From Candidatus Saccharimonadota bacterium (GTDB lineage Bacteria; Eremiobacterota; Xenobia; Xenobiales; Xenobiaceae), in contig SFMI01000012.1 of NCBI GenBank assembly GCA_004554425.1, positions 1-24,124 on the forward strand: a stretch of DNA of 24,124 nucleotides. The letters run 5' to 3'. A model generated the notes under the pieces. The model was not told the DNA's origin and ran no database searches. It worked only from the letters and a program-made list of their open reading frames with translations. The first letter of the stretch is position 1. The number at the start of each line of letters is the position of its first letter. Below are positions 7,352-15,191 of the stretch, piece after piece. The translations under genes and the position numbers were made by a program.

Positions 7352-8392
7352 ATGTCCGGCGGAGACGGCGTTCCCAAACGCTCTGCCCTTCTTAAGCAGC
7401 GACCTGCAGGCGCTGATTTAAGCGATTTTGTTCCGACCAATTTCGGAGCGACAAAAGTAGTCGGCGACGGCGGAGGAAAGATATTCCGAGGGCGCAGTGC
7501 TGCTCCCGAAGCCCTCCCTCAAGTTCCCAGCGGTGATGGTGAATTTCACCCTCAAACCGAACGTCCGCCTATGGCTTCCAACCTTGGCAAGGTATTTGGC
7601 AATCGCAGAACCGAGCACACAGAGCACAAACTTCCGCCAATTTCCAACTATTCAGTGAGTGTGCCCACAGGAGATCCACCTCCTCCAGGTGCCCCATTAC
7701 CTCCTCCTCCGCCACCAGTGGATAAGGAAATTATTGCTAAAGCCGAAGCACAAGCCAAAGAACTGATTGCCCAGGCCCAAAACCAGATCCAACAGATGAT
7801 CCAACAAGCCAACGAGCAGATACAGCAATTCAATGAGCAAGCTGCCGCCGACGCTGAAAATGCTAGGCAAATGGCTTTCCAACAGGGCATTCAACAGGGC
7901 ATCGAAGAGGGCAAACGCATAGCCCATCGCGAGTATGTAGATCTTATGCTCAAGGCTAGAGACCTTTACGTACAAGCCATTAACGAGAGACGCAAACTTA
8001 TTGAAGACACTGAGCCTGCTTTGGCTAAACTCTCTATATGTATTGCCGAAAAAATTATTGGTTTGGAAGTAAGCACCAATAACGACGTTATCATGGGTGT
8101 TGTAAAAGAAGCTTTGGCCGACATGAAAGACCGCGAAGAAGTACGCATTCGCGTCAACCCGGACGACTATCATATTGTAAATAATGACCGCTCGTCTCTT
8201 ATGCGAATGGTAGAGGGGTTAAAAGATTTCGATTTATCGGTCGATTCAAAAGTAACTCGCGGCGGATGCATTATCGAAACGAACTTAGGCAATATTGACG
8301 CCAGACTGGATACTCAGCTGGCTGCCATAACCACAGCTTTTGACAGAAGCAGCAAAGGAGAGGACATAGACGATGGCGCAGATGCCAGCTAG
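7352..8392 (+). CDS. fliH: Flagellar assembly protein FliH, export ATPase regulator
   Basis: FliH dimers bind FliI and tether it to the C ring. I choose ATG 7352, preceded by AAAGGA, over GTG 7316, which lacks a properly spaced ribosome site; this gives 346 residues. The N-terminal 120 residues are low in complexity and end in a proline block PPPPGAPLPPPPPP. Next come a Gln/Ala-rich coiled coil (about 127-180) with the GxxxG run FQQGIQQGIEEG (about 175-186) characteristic of FliH, then the C-terminal FliH domain (about 200-330). Residues 27-35 (VPTNFGATK) resemble segments in the FliI and FlhB tails. The gene overlaps fliI by 20 bases. Confidence 0.9.
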   Translation: MSGGDGVPKRSALLKQRPAGADLSDFVPTNFGATKVVGDGGGKIFRGRSAAPEALPQVPSGDGEFHPQTERPPMASNLGKVFGNRRTEHTEHKLPPISNYSVSVPTGDPPPPGAPLPPPPPPVDKEIIAKAEAQAKELIAQAQNQIQQMIQQANEQIQQFNEQAAADAENARQMAFQQGIQQGIEEGKRIAHREYVDLMLKARDLYVQAINERRKLIEDTEPALAKLSICIAEKIIGLEVSTNNDVIMGVVKEALADMKDREEVRIRVNPDDYHIVNNDRSSLMRMVEGLKDFDLSVDSKVTRGGCIIETNLGNIDARLDTQLAAITTAFDRSSKGEDIDDGADAS

Positions 8393-9956
8393 ACCGGCCG
8401 TCAAACCAATGGCAGCCCGCCCGGCTTCAGTTCCCAAAACAAACTTTACTGCTCCAAGGCAAGGCGATGGCAAAGCAGATCCTGCTCCAGCGGCTCCTGC
8501 CCCTCCTCTACCAGCGCCTCCAGCTAATCCGCAGCCTCAGCCAGAGCCAGTTCCAGCTCCTCCGCCTTTAAATGAGGATGATTTGGCTGCCAAAGAAAAA
8601 GCCTTGGCAGAGCCTTTGCCTGAAGCTGAGCCTTTACCGAAAATAACTTTTCCTTCTTATTACCTGTCTTTAAACCGCTGTAAACCTATTCGAATGCACG
8701 GTCGCGTCAGTCAAGTTATCGGTTTGACTATCGAATCTGAAGGCCCGGCGGTAAAGATGGGCGAGTTATGCCTTATCTACGAGCGAGAAGGTTCTAAGCC
8801 TATTAGGGCCGAGGTAGTAGGATTTAAAGGCAGCAAAGTAATGCTTATGCCTTTGGGCGACTTGGGCGGTATTAGTCCTGGCTGTGAAGTCCGAGCTACA
8901 GGTAAGCCTCTTTCAGTGAAAGTTGGCCCCAAGCTTTTAGGACGAGTTCTCGATGGTTTAGGCAACCCTATCGACGGTTTAGGGCCGTTAGAATACGAGA
9001 CAGAGTACTCTATTTATAATGAACCGCCCAACCCCATTACCAGACCACGTATTAAACGTGCTTTGCCTATGGGTGTGCGTGTGCTCGATTCGACTTTAAC
9101 GCTTGGCGCCGGTCAACGTGTCGGTATCTTCGCCGGTTCTGGTGTAGGTAAATCGACTACCCTTTCAATGATTGCTCGAAATACAGCCGCCCAAGTTAAC
9201 GTGCTGGCCCTCATTGGAGAACGTGGACGTGAGTTGCGCGACTTTATCGAACGCGACCTCGGCCCCGAAGGAATGAAACGCTCTGTAGTAGTGGTAGCGA
9301 CTTCCGACCAGCCCGCTTTGGTGCGCTTGAAAGGTGCTTACACAGGTACAGCTCTAGCAGAATATTTCCGTGACCAAGGCAATGACGTCATGCTCATGAT
9401 GGACTCGGTTACACGTTTTGCTATGGCTCAACGTGAAGTAGGTTTGGCTGTAGGTGAGCCGCCAGCCACCAAAGGTTACACTCCTTCTTGCTTTGCCTTA
9501 TTGCCCAAGCTGATGGAGCGTGCCGGTACTTCTCCCAAAGGTTCTATCACCGGCATCTACACAGTATTGGTAGAAGGCGACGATATGAACGAGCCTATCG
9601 CCGACACAGTGCGAGGCATTTTGGACGGTCACATCGTCCTCAATCGTAAAATTGCTCACAAAAACCGCTACCCAGCTGTAGACGTGTTGCAATCGGTATC
9701 CCGTCTTTTCACCGAAATAAACCCCAAAGACATTCAAAAGGCTGCCGGCGTACTCAGAAACGTACTGGCCGTCTACCAAGAGAATGAAGACTTGATCAAC
9801 ATCGGCGCTTACCAAAAAGGTTCCAACCCCAAAGTGGACTTTGCCATTGACAAGATTGACGAAGTGCAAAAATTCCTCAGTCAGGGAATTTACGAGCCGG
9901 CTCCTTTTGAAGAGACGCGCCGCCGCTTGTTAGAAATGTTCGGAGATCAAAAGTAA
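8373..9956 (+). CDS. fliI: Flagellum-specific export ATPase FliI
   Basis: FliI is the hexameric ATPase at the cytoplasmic face of the export gate. Walker A GSGVGKST lies at about 255-262, Walker B LMMD at about 341-344, and the F1-beta-like fold continues to the C-terminus (FEETRRRLLEMFGDQK). At 527 residues it is longer than the usual 430-460. The excess is an N-terminal extension of roughly 90 residues rich in Pro/Ala/Glu (PAPAAPAPPLPAPPANPQPQ), with VPKTNFTAPR at residues 20-29. The ATG at 8373 follows AAAGGAGAGG and lies inside the end of fliH, consistent with translational coupling. The extension is read from the same frame without interruption, so it appears genuine unless translation starts further in. 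Confidence 0.96.
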   Translation: MAQMPARPAVKPMAARPASVPKTNFTAPRQGDGKADPAPAAPAPPLPAPPANPQPQPEPVPAPPPLNEDDLAAKEKALAEPLPEAEPLPKITFPSYYLSLNRCKPIRMHGRVSQVIGLTIESEGPAVKMGELCLIYEREGSKPIRAEVVGFKGSKVMLMPLGDLGGISPGCEVRATGKPLSVKVGPKLLGRVLDGLGNPIDGLGPLEYETEYSIYNEPPNPITRPRIKRALPMGVRVLDSTLTLGAGQRVGIFAGSGVGKSTTLSMIARNTAAQVNVLALIGERGRELRDFIERDLGPEGMKRSVVVVATSDQPALVRLKGAYTGTALAEYFRDQGNDVMLMMDSVTRFAMAQREVGLAVGEPPATKGYTPSCFALLPKLMERAGTSPKGSITGIYTVLVEGDDMNEPIADTVRGILDGHIVLNRKIAHKNRYPAVDVLQSVSRLFTEINPKDIQKAAGVLRNVLAVYQENEDLINIGAYQKGSNPKVDFAIDKIDEVQKFLSQGIYEPAPFEETRRRLLEMFGDQK

Positions 9957-9959
9957 ACT

Positions 9960-10421
9960 ATGGCTCAGAAACGCTTTCGTTATCGCTTGCAGCAGATTCT
10001 CGAACTGAAAATCCAAGCAGAAGAAGATGAAAAAGAAAAACTTGCCAAGCTTATTCAGCAGCAAGAGAATGAACGCCAAATAAAAGCTCAGCTTGAGCAA
10101 AAGTTGGTTTCCATTCGCGAAGAATTAAAAGTTAGGCAAGCCAACGGCACTCTGGATATAAATCAGCTGAGATTTTTCCCTCAGCATATTGAATTTGTAA
10201 AGGGCCAAATCGTCAACCAAGAGCTAAGAATCAAGGAGCTTACCATTCGCATCGCCCAGCAGCGCGAAGCTCTAATGAAGGCAGCTCAAGAGAGGCAAAG
10301 TTACGAAAAAAATAAGGAGAAGAGCCAAGAAAAGTGGCTAGCAGAAATCGAGCAAGAAGAAAATAAAATGCTCGACGAGCTGGCTACTTTGAAATACGCC
10401 CGCGATCCTTCCGCAACTTAG
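9960..10421 (+). CDS. fliJ: Flagellar export protein FliJ
   Basis: FliJ is the coiled-coil stalk that inserts into the FliI hexamer and contacts FlhA. The 153-residue product starts KRFRYRLQQILELKIQAEEDEKE, the typical FliJ opening, and is almost wholly alpha-helical coiled coil. It begins 3 bases after the fliI stop with no separate strong ribosome site, so it is probably translated by coupling. Last gene of the fliG-fliJ unit; no convincing T-tract terminator follows. Confidence 0.92.
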   Translation: MAQKRFRYRLQQILELKIQAEEDEKEKLAKLIQQQENERQIKAQLEQKLVSIREELKVRQANGTLDINQLRFFPQHIEFVKGQIVNQELRIKELTIRIAQQREALMKAAQERQSYEKNKEKSQEKWLAEIEQEENKMLDELATLKYARDPSAT

Positions 10422-10431
10422 ACCGAAAGCT

Positions 10432-10500
10432 TGTAAACAACTTACCGTACTGACACGCGGAAATAAAAGCTTGGAAAAAATATTGTTTTTCTACTATACT
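10432..10500 (+). promoter_or_regulatory. Promoter and TTGTTTACA-type site ahead of the lytic transglycosylase
   Basis: TTGGAA (10471-10476), 18 bases, then TATACT (10495-10500) make a plausible sigma-70 promoter about 106 bases before the gene. TGTAAACAA (10432-10440), the reverse complement of TTGTTTACA, lies about 30 bases upstream of the -35, where an activator or repressor could bind. The rest of 10422-10606 shows nothing else clear apart from the ribosome site. Confidence 0.55.
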
Positions 10501-10606
10501 AAGCGGAAGAAACAGTGATAAAAATAACAAGAATCTTCAGTTCTCTTTTGGATTGAAGAAAGTGTCAACAGAATGAAAGGCAGCGAAATTAAAGGAGGCT
10601 AATGAA

Positions 10607-11230
10607 ATGTCCATATTCGCCAGAATAGATCAAATTGAACGACAGATGACTTCGTTGGAAAATGCTCTCGATACCAGAATGAGCTCTAAATCCAACGTCG
10701 GAAATCTTACTTCGCCCCAAGACGCGGCTTCTTTCCAAAGCATGATCAACAGCATGACCAGCGGTCAGCGCTTCGATCCCTCTGCCGCCGCCATCAACTC
10801 TTCAAGTATACCTGTAGGAACCGGTTCGGGCAGTCCCACTCAATTTGACAGCATTATCAAAGAGGCTTCTGAAAAATATCACGTTGATCCCGCCCTCATT
10901 AAAGCTGTTATCAAACAAGAATCAGCTTTCAATCCCCAGGCTACTTCAGTTTGCGGCGCCCAAGGTCTCATGCAACTTATGCCCGAAACGGCCAGCGACT
11001 TAGGTGTCAAGAATGCCTACGATCCTAAAGACAACATCATGGGCGGTGCCAAATATCTTGGCCAGCTTATGGAAATGTTCAACGGTGATATGACTAAAAC
11101 CATTGCCGCCTATAACGCAGGCCCCGGCTCTGTGCAACAGTACGGTGGCGTTCCTCCTTATCAGGAGACTCAGAACTATGTCGATAAGGTTTTGGGCTAC
11201 TACCAGGAAAACAAAGGGATCCAAGCTTAG
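10607..11230 (+). CDS. Lytic transglycosylase, SLT family, flagellum-associated
   Basis: Cleaves peptidoglycan glycan strands, here probably to open the wall for the rod. The C-terminal SLT domain (about 83-200) has the catalytic glutamate in KQESAFNPQA (E105), GLMQLMPETA (120-129) and AYNAGPGSV (168-176). The N-terminal 80 residues hold a short helix and a Ser/Gln-rich linker. There is no signal peptide, which suggests export through the flagellar gate, as for SltF/FlgJ-type enzymes, rather than Sec (inference). The ATG follows AAAGGAGG. It has its own candidate promoter and is followed by a perfect hairpin before fliK. The FlgJ rod-cap domain is not evident. Confidence 0.92.
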   Translation: MSIFARIDQIERQMTSLENALDTRMSSKSNVGNLTSPQDAASFQSMINSMTSGQRFDPSAAAINSSSIPVGTGSGSPTQFDSIIKEASEKYHVDPALIKAVIKQESAFNPQATSVCGAQGLMQLMPETASDLGVKNAYDPKDNIMGGAKYLGQLMEMFNGDMTKTIAAYNAGPGSVQQYGGVPPYQETQNYVDKVLGYYQENKGIQA

Positions 11231-11255
11231 TTTTTATTTCTTCCCAACTTTTGTG

Positions 11256-11299
11256 AACAAGCTTCGGTATTTACCAATTTTCTTTAATCGAAGCTTGTT
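11256..11299 (+). promoter_or_regulatory. Perfect 11-bp hairpin between lytic transglycosylase and fliK
   Basis: AACAAGCTTCG (11256-11266) pairs perfectly with CGAAGCTTGTT (11289-11299) across a 22-base loop. The bases after it are mixed and lack a U-tract, so it could be a weak terminator, an RNA processing or stability element, or a protein site. FliK starts 40 bases later. Confidence 0.5.
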
Positions 11300-11338
11300 T
11301 CCAAAGTCAAGTTTTCCCACTATAAAAAAGGAGCCGTT

Positions 11339-12283
11339 ATGGAAAACCAACTTTTTGTATCAATGTTAGGTTCTTCTGCTATAGGGCAGAGTCGTGACAG
11401 TAAAAGCGACAAAGTCGAAACGAATTCCAGTGCCTTCAACAGTTGCTTAGAGGCTGCTACTTCCGACAAGGCTAATACCGAAAACGATGTCATAGCCAAA
11501 AAAGAAACCCGTAAGGAAGCTGCCGAGCGTCAAAAAGCCGAAAAAGCTGAAGCTCAAGCCCAAGCCAAAGCCGATCAGGCTAAAATGACTCAAAATCCGC
11601 AGTCTATGGGCAGCAAAGCCTTTCTCTACGATATGATGTATCGCAATCCCGATACTTTGAGCATGGCTGAAAAACAAGCTATGAAACTCGATGAAGCCTC
11701 CAAAGCTTTAAAAATGCAAAATGCTCAGCCCAAAGACAGCGCCGGTGTTGCTAAAGAAGCTCCCGCTCAGGCAAACGTTTCTAACAAGGAAGCTACAGCC
11801 TTGGCCGGTCAGAAGTTTGACGAGCTTTTAGGCAAAACAAGCAAAAAAGAAGAGGGCAAACAGCTAACCACCGAGGCTGGCCAGGCCGCTTCCGGCGCCG
11901 CCAAAGGCGACAAAGCCGAAAAAGCTGATGACAGCGTGGCCCTCAACAGTGCCAACAAAGCCGAAGAGACTCACAAAACTCAAAGACTTTCCCAAACTCA
12001 AAAACGTCAGCAAGTTATCAACCAAATCGTAACCCATATGGAGATTCGCAATTTCACCAGTCGTGATGAGCTTACTCTCCGCCTCAATCCTGAATATCTG
12101 GGCGAACTCAAGATCAAGATTAACCGTGGTAAAGACGGCGAGTTGAGCGCTCAGTTCATCACCGATTCTGAAGATACTCGCGAAGTTCTCCAAGAGAGCC
12201 GCGCCGAATTGCGTGAGCATATCGAAAAGAAAGGTATGAATTTGCGCAGTATCGACATTGAGATGGTTGATCATATCGCTTAA
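11339..12283 (+). CDS. fliK: Flagellar hook-length control protein FliK
   Basis: FliK is the secreted ruler that switches export specificity through FlhB. The 314-residue product has the expected form: a long low-complexity Ala/Lys/Glu/Gln-rich N-terminal region (1-220) and a compact C-terminal Flg_hook domain (about 225-312) with LTLRLNPEYLGELKIKI, the family signature. Start ATG follows AAAAAGGAG. In many genomes fliK is followed by flgD and flgE; here flgD is absent and an FlgE/F/G-type gene follows directly. Confidence 0.9.
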   Translation: MENQLFVSMLGSSAIGQSRDSKSDKVETNSSAFNSCLEAATSDKANTENDVIAKKETRKEAAERQKAEKAEAQAQAKADQAKMTQNPQSMGSKAFLYDMMYRNPDTLSMAEKQAMKLDEASKALKMQNAQPKDSAGVAKEAPAQANVSNKEATALAGQKFDELLGKTSKKEEGKQLTTEAGQAASGAAKGDKAEKADDSVALNSANKAEETHKTQRLSQTQKRQQVINQIVTHMEIRNFTSRDELTLRLNPEYLGELKIKINRGKDGELSAQFITDSEDTREVLQESRAELREHIEKKGMNLRSIDIEMVDHIA

Positions 12284-12312
12284 TGAAAGGGTTTTAGCCT
12301 GTTTGGGACTTC

Positions 12313-12395
12313 TTTGTTTACATTTTAGAAACAAACTGTTTAAGGCGTGACAATAAGCCCTTGATACCTTTACGTTGAGATGGAGAGGGCTTTTC
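12313..12395 (+). promoter_or_regulatory. Inverted repeats between fliK and the hook/rod gene
   Basis: TTTGTTT (12313-12319) and AAACAAA (12329-12335) form an inverted repeat containing TTGTTTACA (12314-12322), the same 9-mer as upstream of flgB. Downstream, AAGCCCT (12355-12361) and AGGGCTT (12386-12392) flank a 24-base loop and run into TTTTCTC, a possible weak terminator for fliK. The next gene has its own strong ribosome site, AAGGAGG. Confidence 0.4.
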
Positions 12396-12457
12396 TCAAC
12401 AGGCTCAAAGCTTCAAGAGTAACGTGCCCAACGGGTTTAAGGAGGCAAAAGTAGATC

Positions 12458-13276
12458 ATGTTTGATTTTAATAATTCAGCCAATGCCATTCAGCAGAACC
12501 AGACCATGCTGAACTCTTATTTCCAGAACTTGCAAAACCAGTTCACCCCTGGTTACAAGGCTGAGAGCGTACAGTTCAACGATATTATGGGCCAGACCAT
12601 GGGCGGCGGCGGTGCCAAGACCCAGTCTAACGGCATCATCTTCAGCCAAGGCCAGCTCTTCCAGACCGAATGCGCCACCAACCTCGCTATCGATGGTCAG
12701 GGCTTCTTCATGGTCAACGACGGTAACCAGACTCATTACACTCGTGACGGTCGCTTCGCTTTCAACAACGGTATGTTGACCAACAGCGAAGGCAAAAACG
12801 TTATGGGTTATCAATTAGATGCTCAGGGTAACATTTGCAGCGATCCTCAGCCCATTGAATTGCACATGGATCCCAACACCAAGTTATATGGTGGCAAATA
12901 CACCGGTTACCACTTCGATGAAACTGGTAAGCTCTATGGTGAGCAAACTATCACCGATCCTACCACCGGCCAGAGCGTTTCTGAGTCCGTGCCTATTGCT
13001 CAGGTATCTATTGCCTCCTTCGCCAACGCCAGTGGTTTGAAGAAAACTGGTACTACCAGCTTTGGTAAGACTGACAACTCCGGTGAAGCTGTAGTAGGCG
13101 TGGCCGGTCAGGGCGCTATGGGCCGCATCGCCGCTGGTAGCTTAGAGCTCGCCAACGTAGACTACGCTCAGCAAGCCGCTGCTATCGGTATGGCTAAGCA
13201 GAACTACGAAGCCAACTTCGCTGCCTTCAAAGCTATGGATGGTTTGATGGAGTCCGCTATCGGCTTAGTCCGCTAG
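12458..13276 (+). CDS. Flagellar hook/basal-body rod protein, FlgE/FlgF/FlgG family (atypical)
   Basis: Axial protein of the distal rod or hook. The core NLAIDGQGFFMV (75-86), HYTRDGRFAFNNG and a C-terminal helix LELANVDYAQQAAAIGMAKQ are those of FlgE/F/G. At 272 residues it fits FlgG (about 260) better than FlgE (usually over 400). The N-terminal signature SNNLANVNTTGYK is degenerate: residues 23-34 read QNLQNQFTPGYK. The C-terminus also departs from the common QRGFQANSR. Strong ribosome site, favoured codons and a strong terminator suggest a highly expressed single gene. Position after fliK suggests the hook-protein slot, but assignment between FlgE, FlgF and FlgG is open. Confidence 0.85.
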   Translation: MFDFNNSANAIQQNQTMLNSYFQNLQNQFTPGYKAESVQFNDIMGQTMGGGGAKTQSNGIIFSQGQLFQTECATNLAIDGQGFFMVNDGNQTHYTRDGRFAFNNGMLTNSEGKNVMGYQLDAQGNICSDPQPIELHMDPNTKLYGGKYTGYHFDETGKLYGEQTITDPTTGQSVSESVPIAQVSIASFANASGLKKTGTTSFGKTDNSGEAVVGVAGQGAMGRIAAGSLELANVDYAQQAAAIGMAKQNYEANFAAFKAMDGLMESAIGLVR

Positions 13277-13393
13277 TATATCCTAAATTGAGGCTGGAGT
13301 TGTGCCCTTATTACTGTGAGTACCGCAAAGCCCCTGGCTTAAGCATGTAGAGTATGTAAATCATTTGTAAGGCGAGCGCAGCTTGTAGTTCCG

Positions 13394-13447
13394 AAAAGAC
13401 GACAATGATCTATCTTTTTTGGAGATAGTTTGTTGTCGTCTTTTTTT
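13394..13447 (+). terminator. Strong intrinsic terminator after hook/rod gene
   Basis: AAAGACGACAA pairs with TTGTCGTCTTT, with an inner CTATCT/AGATAG stem, followed by a run of Ts ending at 13447. It closes the transglycosylase-fliK-hook/rod section. The remaining bases before fliM (13448-13570) show only a weak possible promoter (TTGGAG at 13479 and TATTAG at 13502). Confidence 0.88.
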
Positions 13448-13570
13448 ATAAGGAATTGCCGGAATTTATGTCGAAGCGTTGGAGTGATTTCGAAGAATAA
13501 TTATTAGGCAATTCGTCTTTACCTTACGAGTACTAAGGGCGGTTTGCATTACATCTTTGGGAGGAACCGA

Positions 13571-14542
13571 TTGCGCCAAGATTCTGGTAGTTATGACGAA
13601 ATCATGCGGTTGACTTCGTCGCGCAAAGGCGATGGAGCTTCGGCTTATGATTTCCGCAAAACAGAAAAATTTACAACGGATCAGATTAAGTTCATTGAAA
13701 ATATCTTTGTGTCTTTTTCTGACACTGTCACCACAAGCTTAGCTCCAATGCTCCAGTCACGTTTTCGTCTGGAGCTTATGACTATAGTTACGCGGAGTTA
13801 TACTTCTTACATAAACTCCTTGGCCGAAACTACGCCAATGTTGATCTTTAAACTGGATCAAGATGTGCAAGGTTTCATAGATATAGACTTTGGATTGGCT
13901 TTTGCCTTATTTGAAAGGCTCATGGGCGGCAAAGGCACCCCTTCACGTGATGAATTACGTGACACTTTCACAGACTTAGAAAAGGCTATTTTGCAAAAGC
14001 CTCTGGCCCGCTTGCTCGACGCCTATGCTCAAGCTTGGAAAACTCTCAAGCCGGTAAAACCGCAATTAGTTTCTTTTGAGTTTAACCCTATGGCCGTACA
14101 TATTGCCAGCCCTTCCGAGCTTATGGTAATAATCCCCTTCCAAGTCGATATAGCTTCGGCCAGTGGCTCTATTAATGTGGTGTTGCCTTTCCAATATTTG
14201 CGCGATTGTCTTCCCAAAGGCTCATATGATGAGTTTAACTTAACAAAAGGCGCAAAGACATCGGCTTCCCAACCGCCTATGACAGCCCATCTTGTCGACA
14301 AGATACAAAATGCCGAAGTCCCCATTACGGTTAGTTTGGGACGAGCTGAGCTCCTCTTCCAAGAGTTGCTCAGTCTGGAAGTCGGTGACACTATTCGTCT
14401 GGATACAGAAATTTCCGAGCCCTTAAAGGTAAAGGTTGAAGGTAAAACTAAATTCTTTGGTCATCCGGGCACAAAAGATTCCAAACTGGCTTGTAAAATA
14501 AGCCGCGTATTACAAGAGGGAGATGAAGAATTCGATGAGTGA
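13571..14542 (+). CDS. fliM: Flagellar motor switch protein FliM
   Basis: FliM forms the C-ring wall between FliG and FliN. I choose TTG 13571, six bases after GGGAGG, giving 323 residues; a further upstream TTG at 13544 has no ribosome site. The family core starts at YDFRKTEKF (26-34) and includes LMGGKG (about 117-122), a CheC-like middle domain and a C-terminal SpoA domain (about 238-315). The usual N-terminal LSQxEIDALL peptide that binds phosphorylated CheY is replaced by RQDSGSYDEIMRLTS, keeping only a weak resemblance. The gene overlaps fliN1 by 20 bases. Confidence 0.93.
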   Translation: MRQDSGSYDEIMRLTSSRKGDGASAYDFRKTEKFTTDQIKFIENIFVSFSDTVTTSLAPMLQSRFRLELMTIVTRSYTSYINSLAETTPMLIFKLDQDVQGFIDIDFGLAFALFERLMGGKGTPSRDELRDTFTDLEKAILQKPLARLLDAYAQAWKTLKPVKPQLVSFEFNPMAVHIASPSELMVIIPFQVDIASASGSINVVLPFQYLRDCLPKGSYDEFNLTKGAKTSASQPPMTAHLVDKIQNAEVPITVSLGRAELLFQELLSLEVGDTIRLDTEISEPLKVKVEGKTKFFGHPGTKDSKLACKISRVLQEGDEEFDE

Positions 14543-14840
14543 TCAGCAAGGCCCCCGCTCCGTGCAATTTGGTGTATTAGATAGTTCCAATCCGGCCGGA
14601 GGTTCAGCCTCCAGCATAGATTTATTGCGCGACGTTCCTTTGGAAATTCACGCCGAACTTGGCAAAGCCAAGCGCTTGGTGCGTGAAGTACTGCGCCTCA
14701 ATGTGGGTACAGTTATCGATTTAGATAAAGAAGCCGGCGCTCCCATAGATTTAATTATAAATAATCGCCCTATTGCCAAAGGCGAAGTTGTAGAAATAGA
14801 CGGACGCTACGGTATTCGCGTAACAGAAATTGTTCGTTAA
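14523..14840 (+). CDS. fliN: Flagellar motor switch protein FliN (first copy)
   Basis: FliN forms the base of the C ring and docks FliH. The 105-residue product has a short Gly/Ser-rich N-terminus and one SpoA domain (about 28-105) with VPLEIHAELGKAKRLVREVL and the GEVVEIDGRYGIRVTEIV ending. The start is uncertain: ATG 14523 is only a few bases after GAGGG, and ATG 14535 lies about 14 bases after it. It overlaps the end of fliM and is followed 45 bases later by a paralogue. Confidence 0.93.
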   Translation: MKNSMSDQQGPRSVQFGVLDSSNPAGGSASSIDLLRDVPLEIHAELGKAKRLVREVLRLNVGTVIDLDKEAGAPIDLIINNRPIAKGEVVEIDGRYGIRVTEIVR

Positions 14841-14885
14841 GCTGCTCCACTTAGGCGGCACATTCAACACATCGGAGGCAAGCTA

Positions 14886-15191
14886 TTGGACAGCTTATCG
14901 GCAAATGCTAGACGCGCTCAAAGAGCGGGTTCTTCCGCAGGTTTGGCGGAGAACGCGGAAGATCTTAATATTCTTTACGATGTTCCCTTCGTTATCGAAG
15001 CAGAGATGGGAGAAACATCTCGTAAAGTGCGTGATATTTTAAAACTGACTCAAGGGTGCCTTTTGGAATTAGACAAGGAAGAAGGAGCCCCTATAGATTT
15101 GAAAATCAACGGCCATTTAATCGCTCGAGGCGAAGTAGTCGAATTGGATGGTTGCTATGCGGTGCGTATTACCGAACTTGTTTCTAAATAA
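14886..15191 (+). CDS. FliN-family switch protein (second copy)
   Basis: A second SpoA-domain protein of 101 residues, similar to the first along its whole length (VPFVIEAEMGETSRKVRDIL; GEVVELDGCYAVRITELV). Start is TTG 14886, seven bases after CGGAGG. Its stop overlaps the fliO ATG by one base (TAATG), so the two are translationally coupled. The pair probably arose by duplication, and the copies have diverged enough to suggest distinct places in the C ring (inference). It lacks the CheC-like part of FliY. Confidence 0.9.
   Translation: MDSLSANARRAQRAGSSAGLAENAEDLNILYDVPFVIEAEMGETSRKVRDILKLTQGCLLELDKEEGAPIDLKINGHLIARGEVVELDGCYAVRITELVSK

Noticed and set aside
7697..8173. 158-residue minus-strand frame across fliH
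   Set aside because: Antisense of the FliH coiled coil and C-terminal domain; no start context and no family likeness.
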